Origin: JAAEPI01 sp965212145 | Lineage (GTDB): Bacteria; Bacteroidota; Bacteroidia; Cytophagales; Cyclobacteriaceae | Direction of reading: 5' to 3' | Length of the DNA stretch: 64,000 nt | Assembly: GCA_965212145.1 (NCBI GenBank) | Contig: CBDBUY010000004.1 | Coordinates: forward strand, 868,001-932,000 | Shown here: in pieces, positions 8,505 to 18,059 of the stretch | Position numbering within the stretch: the stretch's first letter is position 1 | How the letters are laid out: the number at the start of each line of letters is the position of its first letter | Position numbers and translations under genes: made by a program | Notes under the pieces: generated by a model | What the model saw: the letters and a program-made list of their open reading frames with translations, nothing else | Database searches by the model: none | Told to the model about the DNA's origin: nothing

Positions 8505-9243
8505 GGTCAAAGAACGAGTGGGGGAAATTCCAAATCATATTGCAGTTATAATGGATGGTAATGGCCGATGGGCCAAGAAAAAGGGTGCAGCTCGGATTTT
8601 TGGACATCAGAATGCCATTAAAGCCGTGCGCGCGACCGTTGAGGGATGTGCGGAGATGGGGATTTCTTATTTGACACTGTTTGCCTTCTCAACAGAAAAC
8701 TGGGATCGGCCGAGACCGGAAGTGGAGGCTCTAATGAAGTTATTGGTGAACACCATCAATGATGAGCTACCCACGTTACAGAAAAATAATATTCGTTTGA
8801 CGAGTATCGGTGATATAAGTCAATTACCAGAAAGTGTTGCCGAAAAGCTGGCTTCAGCTAAAGAGAAGACCGAAGAAAATTCAGGTTTGAATTTGATTTT
8901 GGCTTTGAATTATAGCGGGAGATGGGATATCTCTAATGCAGTCAAAGAAATTGCTAGGAGAATTGAGGAAAAAGAAATGTCAAGTTCCGATATTCGCGTC
9001 GGCTTAATTTCAGATTTCCTTTCTACGAGCGGAATTCCTGATCCTGAGTTAGTTATAAGAACAAGTGGTGAACAACGAATCAGTAATTTTTTCCTTTGGC
9101 AATCGGCCTATTCAGAACTCCATTTTTCAGAGGTGTTTTGGCCTGACTTCAGAAAAGCAAATTTGCAAGACGCAATAAAGGATTACACAAACAGAGAGAG
9201 AAGATTTGGAAAGACAAGTGAACAGCTCGTGGAGAATGAATAA
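8503..9243 (+). CDS. uppS: Isoprenyl transferase (undecaprenyl diphosphate synthase)
   Basis: Makes undecaprenyl diphosphate, the C55 lipid carrier for peptidoglycan and polysaccharide, by cis-condensation of IPP onto FPP. IAVIMDGNGRWAKKKG (catalytic Asp), FAFSTENWDRP and RTSGEQRISNFFLWQSAY are the family motifs in order. The start is uncertain: TTG 8503 overlaps a hairpin and GTG 8518 (GEIPNHIAVIMDGN) would also leave a complete enzyme. The bamA ATG lies inside the last codons (8-nt overlap). Confidence 0.95.
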   Translation: MVKERVGEIPNHIAVIMDGNGRWAKKKGAARIFGHQNAIKAVRATVEGCAEMGISYLTLFAFSTENWDRPRPEVEALMKLLVNTINDELPTLQKNNIRLTSIGDISQLPESVAEKLASAKEKTEENSGLNLILALNYSGRWDISNAVKEIARRIEEKEMSSSDIRVGLISDFLSTSGIPDPELVIRTSGEQRISNFFLWQSAYSELHFSEVFWPDFRKANLQDAIKDYTNRERRFGKTSEQLVENE

Positions 9244-11917
9244 AGCATTATTTGCCCTTTTGTGTATGCTATTGGCGTTTTCATCGTCAGGGCAGATAGT
9301 TTTCGGACAGCAAGGTGGTTCGGGGAGTGATCAGACGGTTAATTATGCTAGCCCAAAAGAATACGAAATATCATCGATTGAGGTTAAGGGCGTAGAATTT
9401 CTGGACAACAATGCATTAATCTCTATGTCCGGTTTGAGGGTGGGTGATCGTATTAAGATTCCTGGGGATGAGATCACTACGGCCATCAAAAAGCTCTGGA
9501 AGCAGGGAATTATTGGAAACATATCCATCTATGCGGCAAAAATTGAAGGTGATAAGATTGATCTAGTAATAGAACTGACCGAGAGGCCAAGATTATCGAG
9601 ATTTGATTTTCAAGGAGTTGGCAAAGGACTCGCAGATGAATTGGAGGATAAGATTGATATAATTAGGGGTCGAGTATTGACTGATGCTGCTATGAAGAAT
9701 ACTGAGTTGGCAGTGAGAAGACACCTGAACAGCAAGGGGTTCTTAAATGCTGACATTCAGCTGATTCAGCAAAAAGACTCTGTTCTTAGGAACAGCGTTT
9801 CTGTAATTGTGAAAATTGACAAGAAGGCGAAGGTTAAGATTCGAAATATCGAATTTGAGGGGAATGAAGAATTTTCAGATGCAAAGCTGAGGAAGAAATT
9901 AAAAAGTACAGGTGAACGTCCAAGAATAGGCTTGCCAACGGCATTATTGGGACAGACCATTCATTTTTTGACACACCCACGGCAGTTTTTCCAATTTTTA
10001 ACAACCAAAGACACTTTAGCTAGTGAGTATGCACTTAGTGACTATTGGAGTGAACATATGAAGCTCAGCATTTTCAAGTCCAGCAAGTTCGTCAAGTCAG
10101 ATTATGAAGATGACAAGCAATTCTTGATTGATTTTTATAAATCCAAAGGATATCGAGATGCTGCCATTGAGAGCGACACAACTTTCACATTTGACGCTAG
10201 TAATATGAATATTGTGATGAAAGTCAATCCAGGCCAAAAGTATTACTTCAGAAATATTTCTTGGGAAGGCAACTTTCTTTATCCCGATGAAACCTTGGAT
10301 GGAATTCTTGGTATTGATAGAGGCGATGTTTATGACTTGGAGTTAATCAATAAGAAACTCACATTTAATCCTGCCGGCGGAGTTGATATCAGCTCACTAT
10401 ATATGGATGATGGTTACTTGTTCTTCAATGTGAACCCGGTGGAAACGAAGATTGTCGGTGACTCGATTGATATGGAAATGCGAATCTACGAAGGAGCGCA
10501 AGCAACAATAGATAAGGTTTACATTACTGGGAATGATAAGACCAATGATCATGTGATCATGAGAGAGCTAAGAACTTTACCTGGAGACAAGTTTAGCCGT
10601 GCACTTTTATTCAGAACTCAAAATGAGCTTCGTCAACTCGGCTATTTCGACCCAGAACAGATCAATCCAATTCCAATCCCTAACCCGGCAGATGAAACGG
10701 TAGACATAGAGTGGTCATTGGTAGAACAAGCAAACGACCAGATACAGCTTTCTGGAGGCTGGGGAGGAACATTTGGATTCGTGGGAACTGTAGGACTTAC
10801 TTTTAACAACTTCTCTTTGAGAAATATCCCGAACACCAAGAAATGGCGAGGGTTGCCAGTAGGTGATGGTCAGAAGCTGTCTTTACAGATGCAAGCGAAT
10901 GGTCGAAGATTCCAAAGCTATTCGATGAGCTTTACAGAGCCATGGCTTGGCGGTAAAAGACCCAATTCCTTCTCAGTTAGTTTGAGTAGTTCAGTACAGC
11001 GCATCATTGATTTCAGGACCGATTTAGTCCAAGGTTCTCTTAAAGTAACCGGCTTGTCTTTCACTCTTGGTAGAAGACTTAGATGGCCTGATGATTATTT
11101 CTTGCTAAGTAACTCGATTTCATATCTTAGATACGACCTATTTCAGTTTGGCCAGTCACTGGGTTTTGAAACAGGAGATGCCAATAGCTGGACTTTCAAT
11201 ACCACTTTTGCCCGTAACTCAGCAGACAGTCCGATGTATCCGAGATCAGGGTCAAATATCAGTCTTGCCATTGCGCTTACACCACCATATTCATTGTTCA
11301 ATAACATCGATTATGCTACCGCAGACAATGCTACAAGATACAAATGGTTAGAGTATCACAAATGGAATTTTGATTCCTGGTATTACATGAGGTTGACAGG
11401 TGACTTAGTCCTTGCCTCTAGAGCACATTTTGGACTACTTGGATCTTATAATAAGAAAACAGGCGTGGGACCATTTGAGAGATTCCAGCTGGGAGGAGAC
11501 GGACTTACGGGTCAGAGCTTCCTATTGGGAACTGATGTAATTGGGCTAAGAGGATACGAAAATAATTCCTTGGCTCCTCAGGATGTAGGAAGAGATGGCA
11601 TTCAAAATACAGCAGATGATATTCGAGGAGGAACGGTGTTCAATAAGTTCGTGATGGAACTTAGGTACCCTGTTTCACTAGCTCCAACGGCAACTATTTA
11701 TACTCTGGCATTTTTCGAGAGTGGTAACAACTGGAACGATTTCAGAGATTTTAATCCGTACAATCAAAAGAAATCAGCGGGTATTGGCGTTAGAATATTT
11801 ATGCCGGCGTTTGGTCTTATGGGATTGGATTGGGCATATGGTTTTGATACTTCTCCAATTACTGGCGAGATTAGCGGACCTCAGTTTCACTTTTCTATCG
11901 GGCAGCAAATCAGATAA
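9236..11917 (+). CDS. bamA: Outer membrane protein assembly factor BamA (Omp85)
   Basis: Inserts beta-barrel proteins into the outer membrane. The ATG at 9236 starts an obvious signal peptide (MNKALFALLCMLLAFSSSG) and is chosen over a start 10 codons earlier inside uppS. After it come POTRA repeats to about residue 470 (for example KVKIRNIEFEGNEEFSDAKL, YYFRNISWEGNFLYPDETLD, ATIDKVYITGNDKTNDHVI). The C-terminal 16-stranded barrel follows, with the Omp85 turn SYSMSFTEPWLGGKRP and a closing strand in FSIGQQIR. About 893 residues, normal for Bacteroidota. Two Skp-like chaperone genes follow at 2-nt spacing. Confidence 0.96.
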   Translation: MNKALFALLCMLLAFSSSGQIVFGQQGGSGSDQTVNYASPKEYEISSIEVKGVEFLDNNALISMSGLRVGDRIKIPGDEITTAIKKLWKQGIIGNISIYAAKIEGDKIDLVIELTERPRLSRFDFQGVGKGLADELEDKIDIIRGRVLTDAAMKNTELAVRRHLNSKGFLNADIQLIQQKDSVLRNSVSVIVKIDKKAKVKIRNIEFEGNEEFSDAKLRKKLKSTGERPRIGLPTALLGQTIHFLTHPRQFFQFLTTKDTLASEYALSDYWSEHMKLSIFKSSKFVKSDYEDDKQFLIDFYKSKGYRDAAIESDTTFTFDASNMNIVMKVNPGQKYYFRNISWEGNFLYPDETLDGILGIDRGDVYDLELINKKLTFNPAGGVDISSLYMDDGYLFFNVNPVETKIVGDSIDMEMRIYEGAQATIDKVYITGNDKTNDHVIMRELRTLPGDKFSRALLFRTQNELRQLGYFDPEQINPIPIPNPADETVDIEWSLVEQANDQIQLSGGWGGTFGFVGTVGLTFNNFSLRNIPNTKKWRGLPVGDGQKLSLQMQANGRRFQSYSMSFTEPWLGGKRPNSFSVSLSSSVQRIIDFRTDLVQGSLKVTGLSFTLGRRLRWPDDYFLLSNSISYLRYDLFQFGQSLGFETGDANSWTFNTTFARNSADSPMYPRSGSNISLAIALTPPYSLFNNIDYATADNATRYKWLEYHKWNFDSWYYMRLTGDLVLASRAHFGLLGSYNKKTGVGPFERFQLGGDGLTGQSFLLGTDVIGLRGYENNSLAPQDVGRDGIQNTADDIRGGTVFNKFVMELRYPVSLAPTATIYTLAFFESGNNWNDFRDFNPYNQKKSAGIGVRIFMPAFGLMGLDWAYGFDTSPITGEISGPQFHFSIGQQIR

Positions 11918-11919
11918 TT

Positions 11920-12444
11920 ATGAAAAGGCTTTTCATTATTTCACTTCTTTTAACAATCGGGTTTAGCGGGTTTGGCCAGAAATTTGGGTATGTCGATATG
12001 AATTACATTCTCGGAAGAATGGGTGAGTATAAGGAGGCGCAGAGTGAAATCGAAAAGTTGGCGAAAGGATGGGAAGATGAAATTCAGAAAATGTACCAGG
12101 AGGCAGAGGCGATGCAGGCTGATTTAAAAGCGGAAGAAGTTTTGCTTACCAAAGAAATGTATCAAGAACGCCAAGGTGAAATTGACACTAAGTGGAAGGA
12201 AATTAAGGATTACCAAAAGAAGGTGTTTGGATTTGAGGGGCTGTATTTTTTGAAAAAGAAGGAGCTTATCAAGCCCGTTCAAGATCGGGTTTTCGAGGCT
12301 GTGGAGATAGTTGCTAAAAATAACAGACTGCAGATTGTATTCGATAAGTCAGGAGAACTGGTAATGATCTACACTGACCCGGTACACGACTACACCGATT
12401 TTGTATTAGAAGAATTAAAACTTGAGGAAAATAATAACAACTAA
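11920..12444 (+). CDS. OmpH/Skp family periplasmic chaperone, copy 1
   Basis: A 174-residue exported protein: signal peptide to about residue 20 (GFSGFGQ), then FGYVDMNYILGRMGEY, the usual OmpH start, and a long charged coiled coil (residues about 35-125), as in Skp tentacles. It probably escorts outer-membrane proteins to BamA, encoded 2 nt upstream. Confidence 0.9.
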   Translation: MKRLFIISLLLTIGFSGFGQKFGYVDMNYILGRMGEYKEAQSEIEKLAKGWEDEIQKMYQEAEAMQADLKAEEVLLTKEMYQERQGEIDTKWKEIKDYQKKVFGFEGLYFLKKKELIKPVQDRVFEAVEIVAKNNRLQIVFDKSGELVMIYTDPVHDYTDFVLEELKLEENNNN

Positions 12445-12446
12445 TT

Positions 12447-12980
12447 ATGAGAACTAGAATTTTACTTTTTGGGTTTACGGCTTTCTTTTTCATGGGAGGG
12501 TTAATGGCACAAGGACTTAAAATAGGATATGCAGATGCGAATTATATTTTGTCTCTAATGCCAGCATCTAAGCAGGTGCAATCAGAATTGGAATCACATG
12601 AAAAAATGATCCAAACCAGGTTAGAAGCTAAATACAAGGATTATCAGACTAAACTCGCTGATTATCAGGAAAAGGCTGCCGGTCTGGATGATTTGGAAAG
12701 AGCTGACCGTGAAACTGAGCTGCAAGCACTGGGCGAGTCAATTCAGAAATTTGAGGGAGAGGCGCAAAACTCCATTGTCAAGAAACAAAATGAGTTGCTT
12801 GCCCCGCTTTTTGCTCAGATAGGAGAAGCGATCAAATCCGTAGCGGAAGAGAATAACTTTGACTTTATTTTTAGCGCAGGAACTCAGGGTGTAGATATAC
12901 TTCTCTATGCTAAGGAAGACAAGAACGCAACGAATTTGGTGCTTAAGAAACTAGGAATCGATCCTCCAACTGGAAATTGA
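12447..12980 (+). CDS. OmpH/Skp family periplasmic chaperone, copy 2
   Basis: A 177-residue paralogue of the preceding gene: signal peptide MRTRILLFGFTAFFFMGGLMAQ, then LKIGYADANYILSLMPASKQ and a coiled coil. The C-terminal core (NFDFIFSAGTQGVDILLYA) is well conserved with Skp. Tandem ompH pairs behind bamA are standard in Bacteroidota. The strong terminator at 12994 closes the operon. Confidence 0.92.
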   Translation: MRTRILLFGFTAFFFMGGLMAQGLKIGYADANYILSLMPASKQVQSELESHEKMIQTRLEAKYKDYQTKLADYQEKAAGLDDLERADRETELQALGESIQKFEGEAQNSIVKKQNELLAPLFAQIGEAIKSVAEENNFDFIFSAGTQGVDILLYAKEDKNATNLVLKKLGIDPPTGN

Positions 12981-12993
12981 TTTAAGAGAAAAC

Positions 12994-13029
12994 AAAAAAA
13001 AGCCATCAAGTAATTGATGGCTTTTTTTT
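12994..13029. terminator. Bidirectional intrinsic terminator
   Basis: An A8 tract, then GCCATCAA (13002-13009), loop GTAA, TTGATGGC (13014-13021) and a T8 tract. It works for ompH on the plus strand and, because of the A tract, for chrA on the minus strand; the chrA stop lies within its last bases. Confidence 0.9.
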
Positions 13030-14212
13030 ATGCTATGATGATACCTAGAATAAGCCCGCCAAGAATAATGAGAGGTGTGGGGATCTTGGTAAAGTAGAGC
13101 GTTAATGCCGTGCCAATCATTAAAAAGAAATTGATCAAAGTCCCCTCCATAGGTTCAAAAATGAGGAATGTTGCTGCTATCACCATACCGGAACTGACAG
13201 CATGAACACCTTCCATTGAAGCTTTTACCATTCGGTATTTTTTGAGCTGATCCCAGAAACGGATAACAAAGAAAATGAGGAAAGTGCCTGGTAGAAATAT
13301 TCCTGCAGCGGACGCAAAAGCTCCGAACAATTGGCCTCCTATGCCAACATCTCTCATACTTAATGCGCCTACATAAGAACTAAAAGAGAAAACCGGTCCG
13401 GGGATGGCTTGTACGAATCCATAGCCAGAAATAAATTCCTCTGAACTTAGATAATCTTTGAACTCCACAAACTCAGTATAAAGGAGCGGAACAAGCACCT
13501 GTCCTCCCCCGAATATCAAACTTCCATTCCTGTAAAAATTCTCAAAAAGAAGGATTGGCCGAATCTGAAAAATACCCCCAGCAAGTGCTGCAAAAACCAG
13601 TACTCCAGCCCATAAGAAGAAATTGTTCCACTTGATTTTTAGACCTGGTTCTTTCTCCTCCTTCTCGTGTTTCTTATAGTTTACAGCAGTAGTGAGTCCG
13701 CCAAGTAATAAAAAAATCGGGAGCAAAAATGGATACGGAAGGTAGAAAGAACCTATGGCGGCCAGGATCATCAGGCCAAAACCAATCTTCGAATTCACCA
13801 CTTTGCTGGCTATGCGATAGGCAGAATACGCAACGATCCCCACAGCCATAGGCTGAATAAATCGAAGGAAATCCAATGAAATGCTAAGCTCATTAAAACT
13901 TATGACCATCAAAGCCGCAACGGTCATAATCGTAACCGCTGGAAGCATCCATATGAGCAGTGTCAGGTACGCAAGATTTGCTCCCCCGATTCTATAACCG
14001 ATCGACGTTATCGTTTGAGTGGAAGTAGGACCGGGGAGTACTTGACATAGCGCATACAATTCGAGTAAATCCTCTTCAGACAGATAGCCTCTTTTCTTAA
14101 CCAACATATCAAGGTACATGGCCAAATGCCCCTGCGGACCACCAAATGCCGTAACAGAAAGGATGGCAACATCCTTCAAAAAGATGAAATATCTGACCCT
14201 TTTAATGGTCAT
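13028..14212 (-). CDS. chrA: Chromate transporter family protein (ChrA, long-chain type)
   Basis: A 394-residue inner-membrane protein with two homologous CHR halves. The first half shows SVTAFGGPQGHLAMYLDML and LCQVLPGPTSTQTITSIG; the second repeats the pattern with LIFGGGQVLVPLLYTEF and YGFVQAIPGPVFSFSSYVG. About 10-12 hydrophobic helices. Characterised members export chromate, perhaps with sulfate exchange; many homologues have unknown anions. It overlaps the 2-oxoglutarate oxygenase by 4 nt (ATGA). Confidence 0.88.
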   Translation of the reverse strand: MTIKRVRYFIFLKDVAILSVTAFGGPQGHLAMYLDMLVKKRGYLSEEDLLELYALCQVLPGPTSTQTITSIGYRIGGANLAYLTLLIWMLPAVTIMTVAALMVISFNELSISLDFLRFIQPMAVGIVAYSAYRIASKVVNSKIGFGLMILAAIGSFYLPYPFLLPIFLLLGGLTTAVNYKKHEKEEKEPGLKIKWNNFFLWAGVLVFAALAGGIFQIRPILLFENFYRNGSLIFGGGQVLVPLLYTEFVEFKDYLSSEEFISGYGFVQAIPGPVFSFSSYVGALSMRDVGIGGQLFGAFASAAGIFLPGTFLIFFVIRFWDQLKKYRMVKASMEGVHAVSSGMVIAATFLIFEPMEGTLINFFLMIGTALTLYFTKIPTPLIILGGLILGIIIA

Positions 14213-15171
14213 TTAGCTAGCCCTATTTCCTTTAATCTTTGATGAAGAAACTCTCCTGCCGTGATGTCTTCAAATTGCTTTGGCTGCTCATCACTGATGC
14301 AGTCTTCCAAGCATGTTAAATTCATATCTGAAATCGGATGCATAAAAAATGGAATAGAAAAACGCGAGGTGCCCATTTTCTCTTTGGGAGGATTCACAAC
14401 TCGATGGATAGTCGACTTGAGTTTTTTGTTTGTATGACGCTCCAGCATGTCTCCAACGTTAACAATGATTTGGTCAGGCAATGCCGTGATAGGAATCCAT
14501 TCACCGTCTCTTCTCAACACTTGAAGCCCATCGGCGCTGGCGCCCATCAAGAGTGTGATCAAATTGATATCTCCGTGTTCAGCGGCTCTTACCGCATCAT
14601 CGGGAATTTCATCCGGGTTTTCAATAGGGAAATAATGTATGGGTCTTAAAATACTGTTGCCGGTAATGACCTTTTCATCAAAATACTTTTCATCCAAACC
14701 AAGATGCAGAGCAATCGCCCTGAGCATCTGAACCCCTGCATTTTGTAAAGTATCGAAAGCCTCCGAGGCATACTTCTCTAATTCGGGTACCTCAGCAGGC
14801 CAGATGTTTGGCGGGTAGTCAGGTTGCATTCTATGAGGAGGTTGACCCACGTGAAAAAATTCCTTAAGGTCACCTGTATTTCTTCCCTTGGCCTTTTCCT
14901 TCCCTTTGCTGATATATCCACGCTGACCCATGATTTCGGGATCTTCGTACTCCTGTTTGATATCATCCGGCAGCTGAAAAAATTTCTGAACAGAGTCGTA
15001 TAGCTTTTGAGTCAGATCATCTGACAGTCCGTGGTTCTTGATCGCAACGAAACCAATATTTTCATAGGCTTCTCCAAGTTTTTGAACAAAGGCTCTTCTC
15101 GTATTTTCATCTCCTTTTGCAAAATCGTTCAGATCTAGCGATGGTATTTCGTCGTATAAAATGTCGGCCAT
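14209..15171 (-). CDS. 2-oxoglutarate/Fe(II) oxygenase, isopenicillin-N-synthase-like
   Basis: A 320-residue cytoplasmic oxygenase. The N-terminal DIOX_N segment (IPSLDLNDFAKGDENTRRAF...VAIKNHGLS) and the C-terminal core with iron ligands HGD (about residue 189) and the His of STIHRVVNPP (about residue 247), plus the 2OG-binding SRFSIPFF, identify the family. Substrate unknown; flavonoid, ethylene-forming and beta-lactam enzymes share this fold. Lies between recO and chrA on the same strand. Confidence 0.88.
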   Translation of the reverse strand: MADILYDEIPSLDLNDFAKGDENTRRAFVQKLGEAYENIGFVAIKNHGLSDDLTQKLYDSVQKFFQLPDDIKQEYEDPEIMGQRGYISKGKEKAKGRNTGDLKEFFHVGQPPHRMQPDYPPNIWPAEVPELEKYASEAFDTLQNAGVQMLRAIALHLGLDEKYFDEKVITGNSILRPIHYFPIENPDEIPDDAVRAAEHGDINLITLLMGASADGLQVLRRDGEWIPITALPDQIIVNVGDMLERHTNKKLKSTIHRVVNPPKEKMGTSRFSIPFFMHPISDMNLTCLEDCISDEQPKQFEDITAGEFLHQRLKEIGLAK

Positions 15172-15216
15172 TAGTGAAATCGGTTAATTGAAGCACCAAG
15201 TTAATTTTTTGGGCAA

Positions 15217-15888
15217 TTACCTAAAAATTTGAGCAAGGACTTTTAATGATTGGACTTGGCCAAATCCGTCAATGTGGTGTTGAAAGTATTGAATAATTAC
15301 TTCCAGGGCATTTTTTCTTATCTCTCGGTTGGTCTCTACTTCGGAATTAAAATCCGTAATTATCAGAGAATGAAGATATTTTTCGACTTCATGATGATCA
15401 GAAATCTTATTCATGTTGGCGTAAATGGATAGTCCTGATTCAATAGTGATGCCTAGATGCGAAGTTAGTTTTAGGAGAAACTGAATATGAAAATTTGGAT
15501 GATAGGGCTGTAACTTAAATTTGATCAAGTGCTCTTTAATAAAAGCATACAGTTTAGGATTCTCTTCTTGTTCTCCTCGGAGCACCTTATCCAAAACTTC
15601 GGCCAGGAAAAGAAGAATGGCTTGTTTCTTTATATCCGGTGCAAGATTTGAATTCAATGGCTTGAATTCTGAAATTCTCTGAAGATCACGATTGGGTTTA
15701 AAATAAATGACTAGATCTAAAATGGAGAACGGTTGAAAGTATGCAATGGACTGTTTCGATCGTGAGCTTCTGACGCTATTCACGATGAAGCTCATGTAGC
15801 CATGTTGCAGCGTGTAGAGTCGTGCGATAATAGAGGTTTCACCATAGGGTATATGTCCCAAGACGATCCCCTCGGTCTTGCTAATCAT
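15217..15888 (-). CDS. recO: DNA repair protein RecO
   Basis: A 223-residue RecO homologue, which anneals SSB-coated strands and loads RecA with RecR. The N-terminal OB fold reads TEGIVLGHIPYGETSIIARLY and continues to about residue 80; the rest is helical. The zinc cysteines of some RecO proteins are absent. It overlaps the end of porZ by 4 nt, an arrangement common in Bacteroidota. Confidence 0.92.
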   Translation of the reverse strand: MISKTEGIVLGHIPYGETSIIARLYTLQHGYMSFIVNSVRSSRSKQSIAYFQPFSILDLVIYFKPNRDLQRISEFKPLNSNLAPDIKKQAILLFLAEVLDKVLRGEQEENPKLYAFIKEHLIKFKLQPYHPNFHIQFLLKLTSHLGITIESGLSIYANMNKISDHHEVEKYLHSLIITDFNSEVETNREIRKNALEVIIQYFQHHIDGFGQVQSLKVLAQIFR

Positions 15889-18059
15889 CGGATAACAGCT
15901 ATTTTCCCGACGGCCGTTTCCGTTCCATCGCTATTGGAGCTAAAGACCAAATAGATGCCAGTATCCACACGATCTCCTGAATGATTTGAAATATCCCATT
16001 CTGCAGTTCCTCCGTTTGCCATAAGTGATCGAACCAATCGGCCTTTGGAATCAGTGATTTTGATTTCCGCATTTCTGACCAACCCTGCGATTCCAACTTT
16101 TCCAGAAAATGATGGCAGTACCGGGTTAGGGAAAATCTTAACGCTACTGGCATGTTGCTCAAGCCCAACCGAAGAATCTGATCGAAACGAAATCAACCCC
16201 TTATCAGTGAGAATAAAAACCTCGCCAGTAAGCTGGTCATAGGCAAATTGCAATACCACATTAGACAGTAAAGGGCTGTTGTCTGTGTTGAATTCATGAA
16301 TGATTTCACTCAGGTCTCGAGACAGCACCCACACACCTCGGTTTGTCGCGAACCATATTCGATCTCCTCCATCAGTCAAAATGTCGTTTATTTCTTCATC
16401 CTGAAAAAGAAACCCATTATCGAATATGGGAGTAGTTACTCCAAACTCATTGAACGGAAATGAGGCCCCTGAATAGCTTGCTGGTCCTCTAGCTGTGGAA
16501 ATCCACGCCTCATCCTCAAAATCAATGGAAATGCCCGTGACATCTGAAGAGGGCAAGCCGTCACTGGTTCGAATCACTCTTGACTCCATGCTTTCATAAT
16601 CGAAAACGGCAATCCCGCCACCATCTGATGTACCTCTCTCCAACCAAATCACACCCTCTCGAGAGATGTCAATGTCCACTGGATGCTGACTATTTATCTC
16701 GCTGGAGGTGAAAGGAGTAAGTTGTCCATCAACCCATTTATACAAGGCTTGACTCGTGCCATATGACGATATGAAAAGTGAATTATCAGATGACTGGATT
16801 GCCGAAAGCTGGACGCCACCGAACGAGCCAGAAATAAAGTCAGAATTTTCCTGATTCAGAATCTGGTCAGCTTCTACATCATAAAGCCCAAAACCCATCG
16901 AAGTGAAATACAGCTGGTTGACAATTGCCGATACATCTGAGATGTTAGAGAAATTAGGTATTTCTGCGGTTTGCCAAAGTGCGTTTTCAAAATAGGAATA
17001 CCCCAGTCCGTCAACTGACCCATTGTATGCTTCGGGGTTAGGGCCGAAGAGTGAATAGGTCTTGCCATTCACCCATTTTATTCTGCTTGGGTAATCGGTA
17101 ATCGGACCGGTTGGGATTATTTGCTCAGTGGAGGAGTCCACTACCAACAATCCATTTTCATGATCTGCAATCCAGAATTCATCATTGAACTTAACAAGGT
17201 CATGACCTGAAACGAGAAGTTCAGGAGAGAGTATAGCAAATGGATTTGGGAAAACAGTGTAAATGGAAGTTGACGAAACGGCGAAGAGCTCGTCAGAATT
17301 GGCAAATGCGTTGATTGGTTCAGGAAATGACGTTCCCGTGTTTTGCCAAGTACCAGACTCCAGTTCCCAAAGTTCGGTTTGATTTCTAAGACAATAAATC
17401 TGATCCTCAGATTCAGTTAATATCTCAAAATTCGAATCTGTTTCAGGGTAAAAATACCATTCATTGAAATCCAGTAAGTTGTCTTCAAAACTGCCTGATT
17501 GAATTCCCTGGTCTGTAACAATGTAAAGAGATTCACTTGTGGCAAGGAGATCCTGAACCTGAATTTCCGTTGCACCAGGACCTATGTTCCTAAAATTCTC
17601 CTTGACGACCTTGTTCACCAGATCTAATACGACCACACCAAAATCTGTTGCCAGAAAGGCGAAATTTCCAAAAGATGTAATGTCATGAATGTCTTTTTCT
17701 GCCACAATAGATGCATCTCTGAGGGTCTTAATCGTAGTGACTTCCCCATTGGAATTTACCAAGTCTATAATGCCGTCTGAGTAACCAATTACGATTAGTT
17801 GCTGTTCTTCGGAGAAATGAAGGGCAGAAATGCCGGCGCTTCCTAAACCTTCCTCTCTGGTAAATTTCGAAACAGAGTTGTCGGTCAGATCGACTGAAAA
17901 GAAACCAAACTCTGTTGCACAGAACAGCGTGTTATTTGCACGTACCAGATGTTTTGCCTGATTATAGCTCTGATGCGAACGCCATTCACCAATCCCTATA
18001 TTTTGAGAATGGATCAGTAACGAGCCAAGCAGAAGTAAAAGACTAAGCAGTTTTTTCAT
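15885..18059 (-). CDS. porZ: Type IX secretion protein PorZ-like beta-propeller
   Basis: A 724-residue exported protein. The ATG at 18059 starts a signal peptide (MKKLLSLLLLLGSLLIHSQ) followed by IGIGEWRSHQSYNQAKHLV, the usual PorZ N-terminus. Two seven-bladed propeller regions follow, with repeats such as EGLGSAGISALHF and TSDGLPSSDVTGISID typical of two-component-regulator propellers. The last 80 residues are a type A type IX sorting domain (VKIFPNPVLPSFSG...GIYLVFSS). PorZ sits on the cell surface and is needed for cargo modification in P. gingivalis. The start overlaps tdk by 17 nt. Confidence 0.85.
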   Translation of the reverse strand: MKKLLSLLLLLGSLLIHSQNIGIGEWRSHQSYNQAKHLVRANNTLFCATEFGFFSVDLTDNSVSKFTREEGLGSAGISALHFSEEQQLIVIGYSDGIIDLVNSNGEVTTIKTLRDASIVAEKDIHDITSFGNFAFLATDFGVVVLDLVNKVVKENFRNIGPGATEIQVQDLLATSESLYIVTDQGIQSGSFEDNLLDFNEWYFYPETDSNFEILTESEDQIYCLRNQTELWELESGTWQNTGTSFPEPINAFANSDELFAVSSTSIYTVFPNPFAILSPELLVSGHDLVKFNDEFWIADHENGLLVVDSSTEQIIPTGPITDYPSRIKWVNGKTYSLFGPNPEAYNGSVDGLGYSYFENALWQTAEIPNFSNISDVSAIVNQLYFTSMGFGLYDVEADQILNQENSDFISGSFGGVQLSAIQSSDNSLFISSYGTSQALYKWVDGQLTPFTSSEINSQHPVDIDISREGVIWLERGTSDGGGIAVFDYESMESRVIRTSDGLPSSDVTGISIDFEDEAWISTARGPASYSGASFPFNEFGVTTPIFDNGFLFQDEEINDILTDGGDRIWFATNRGVWVLSRDLSEIIHEFNTDNSPLLSNVVLQFAYDQLTGEVFILTDKGLISFRSDSSVGLEQHASSVKIFPNPVLPSFSGKVGIAGLVRNAEIKITDSKGRLVRSLMANGGTAEWDISNHSGDRVDTGIYLVFSSNSDGTETAVGKIAVIR

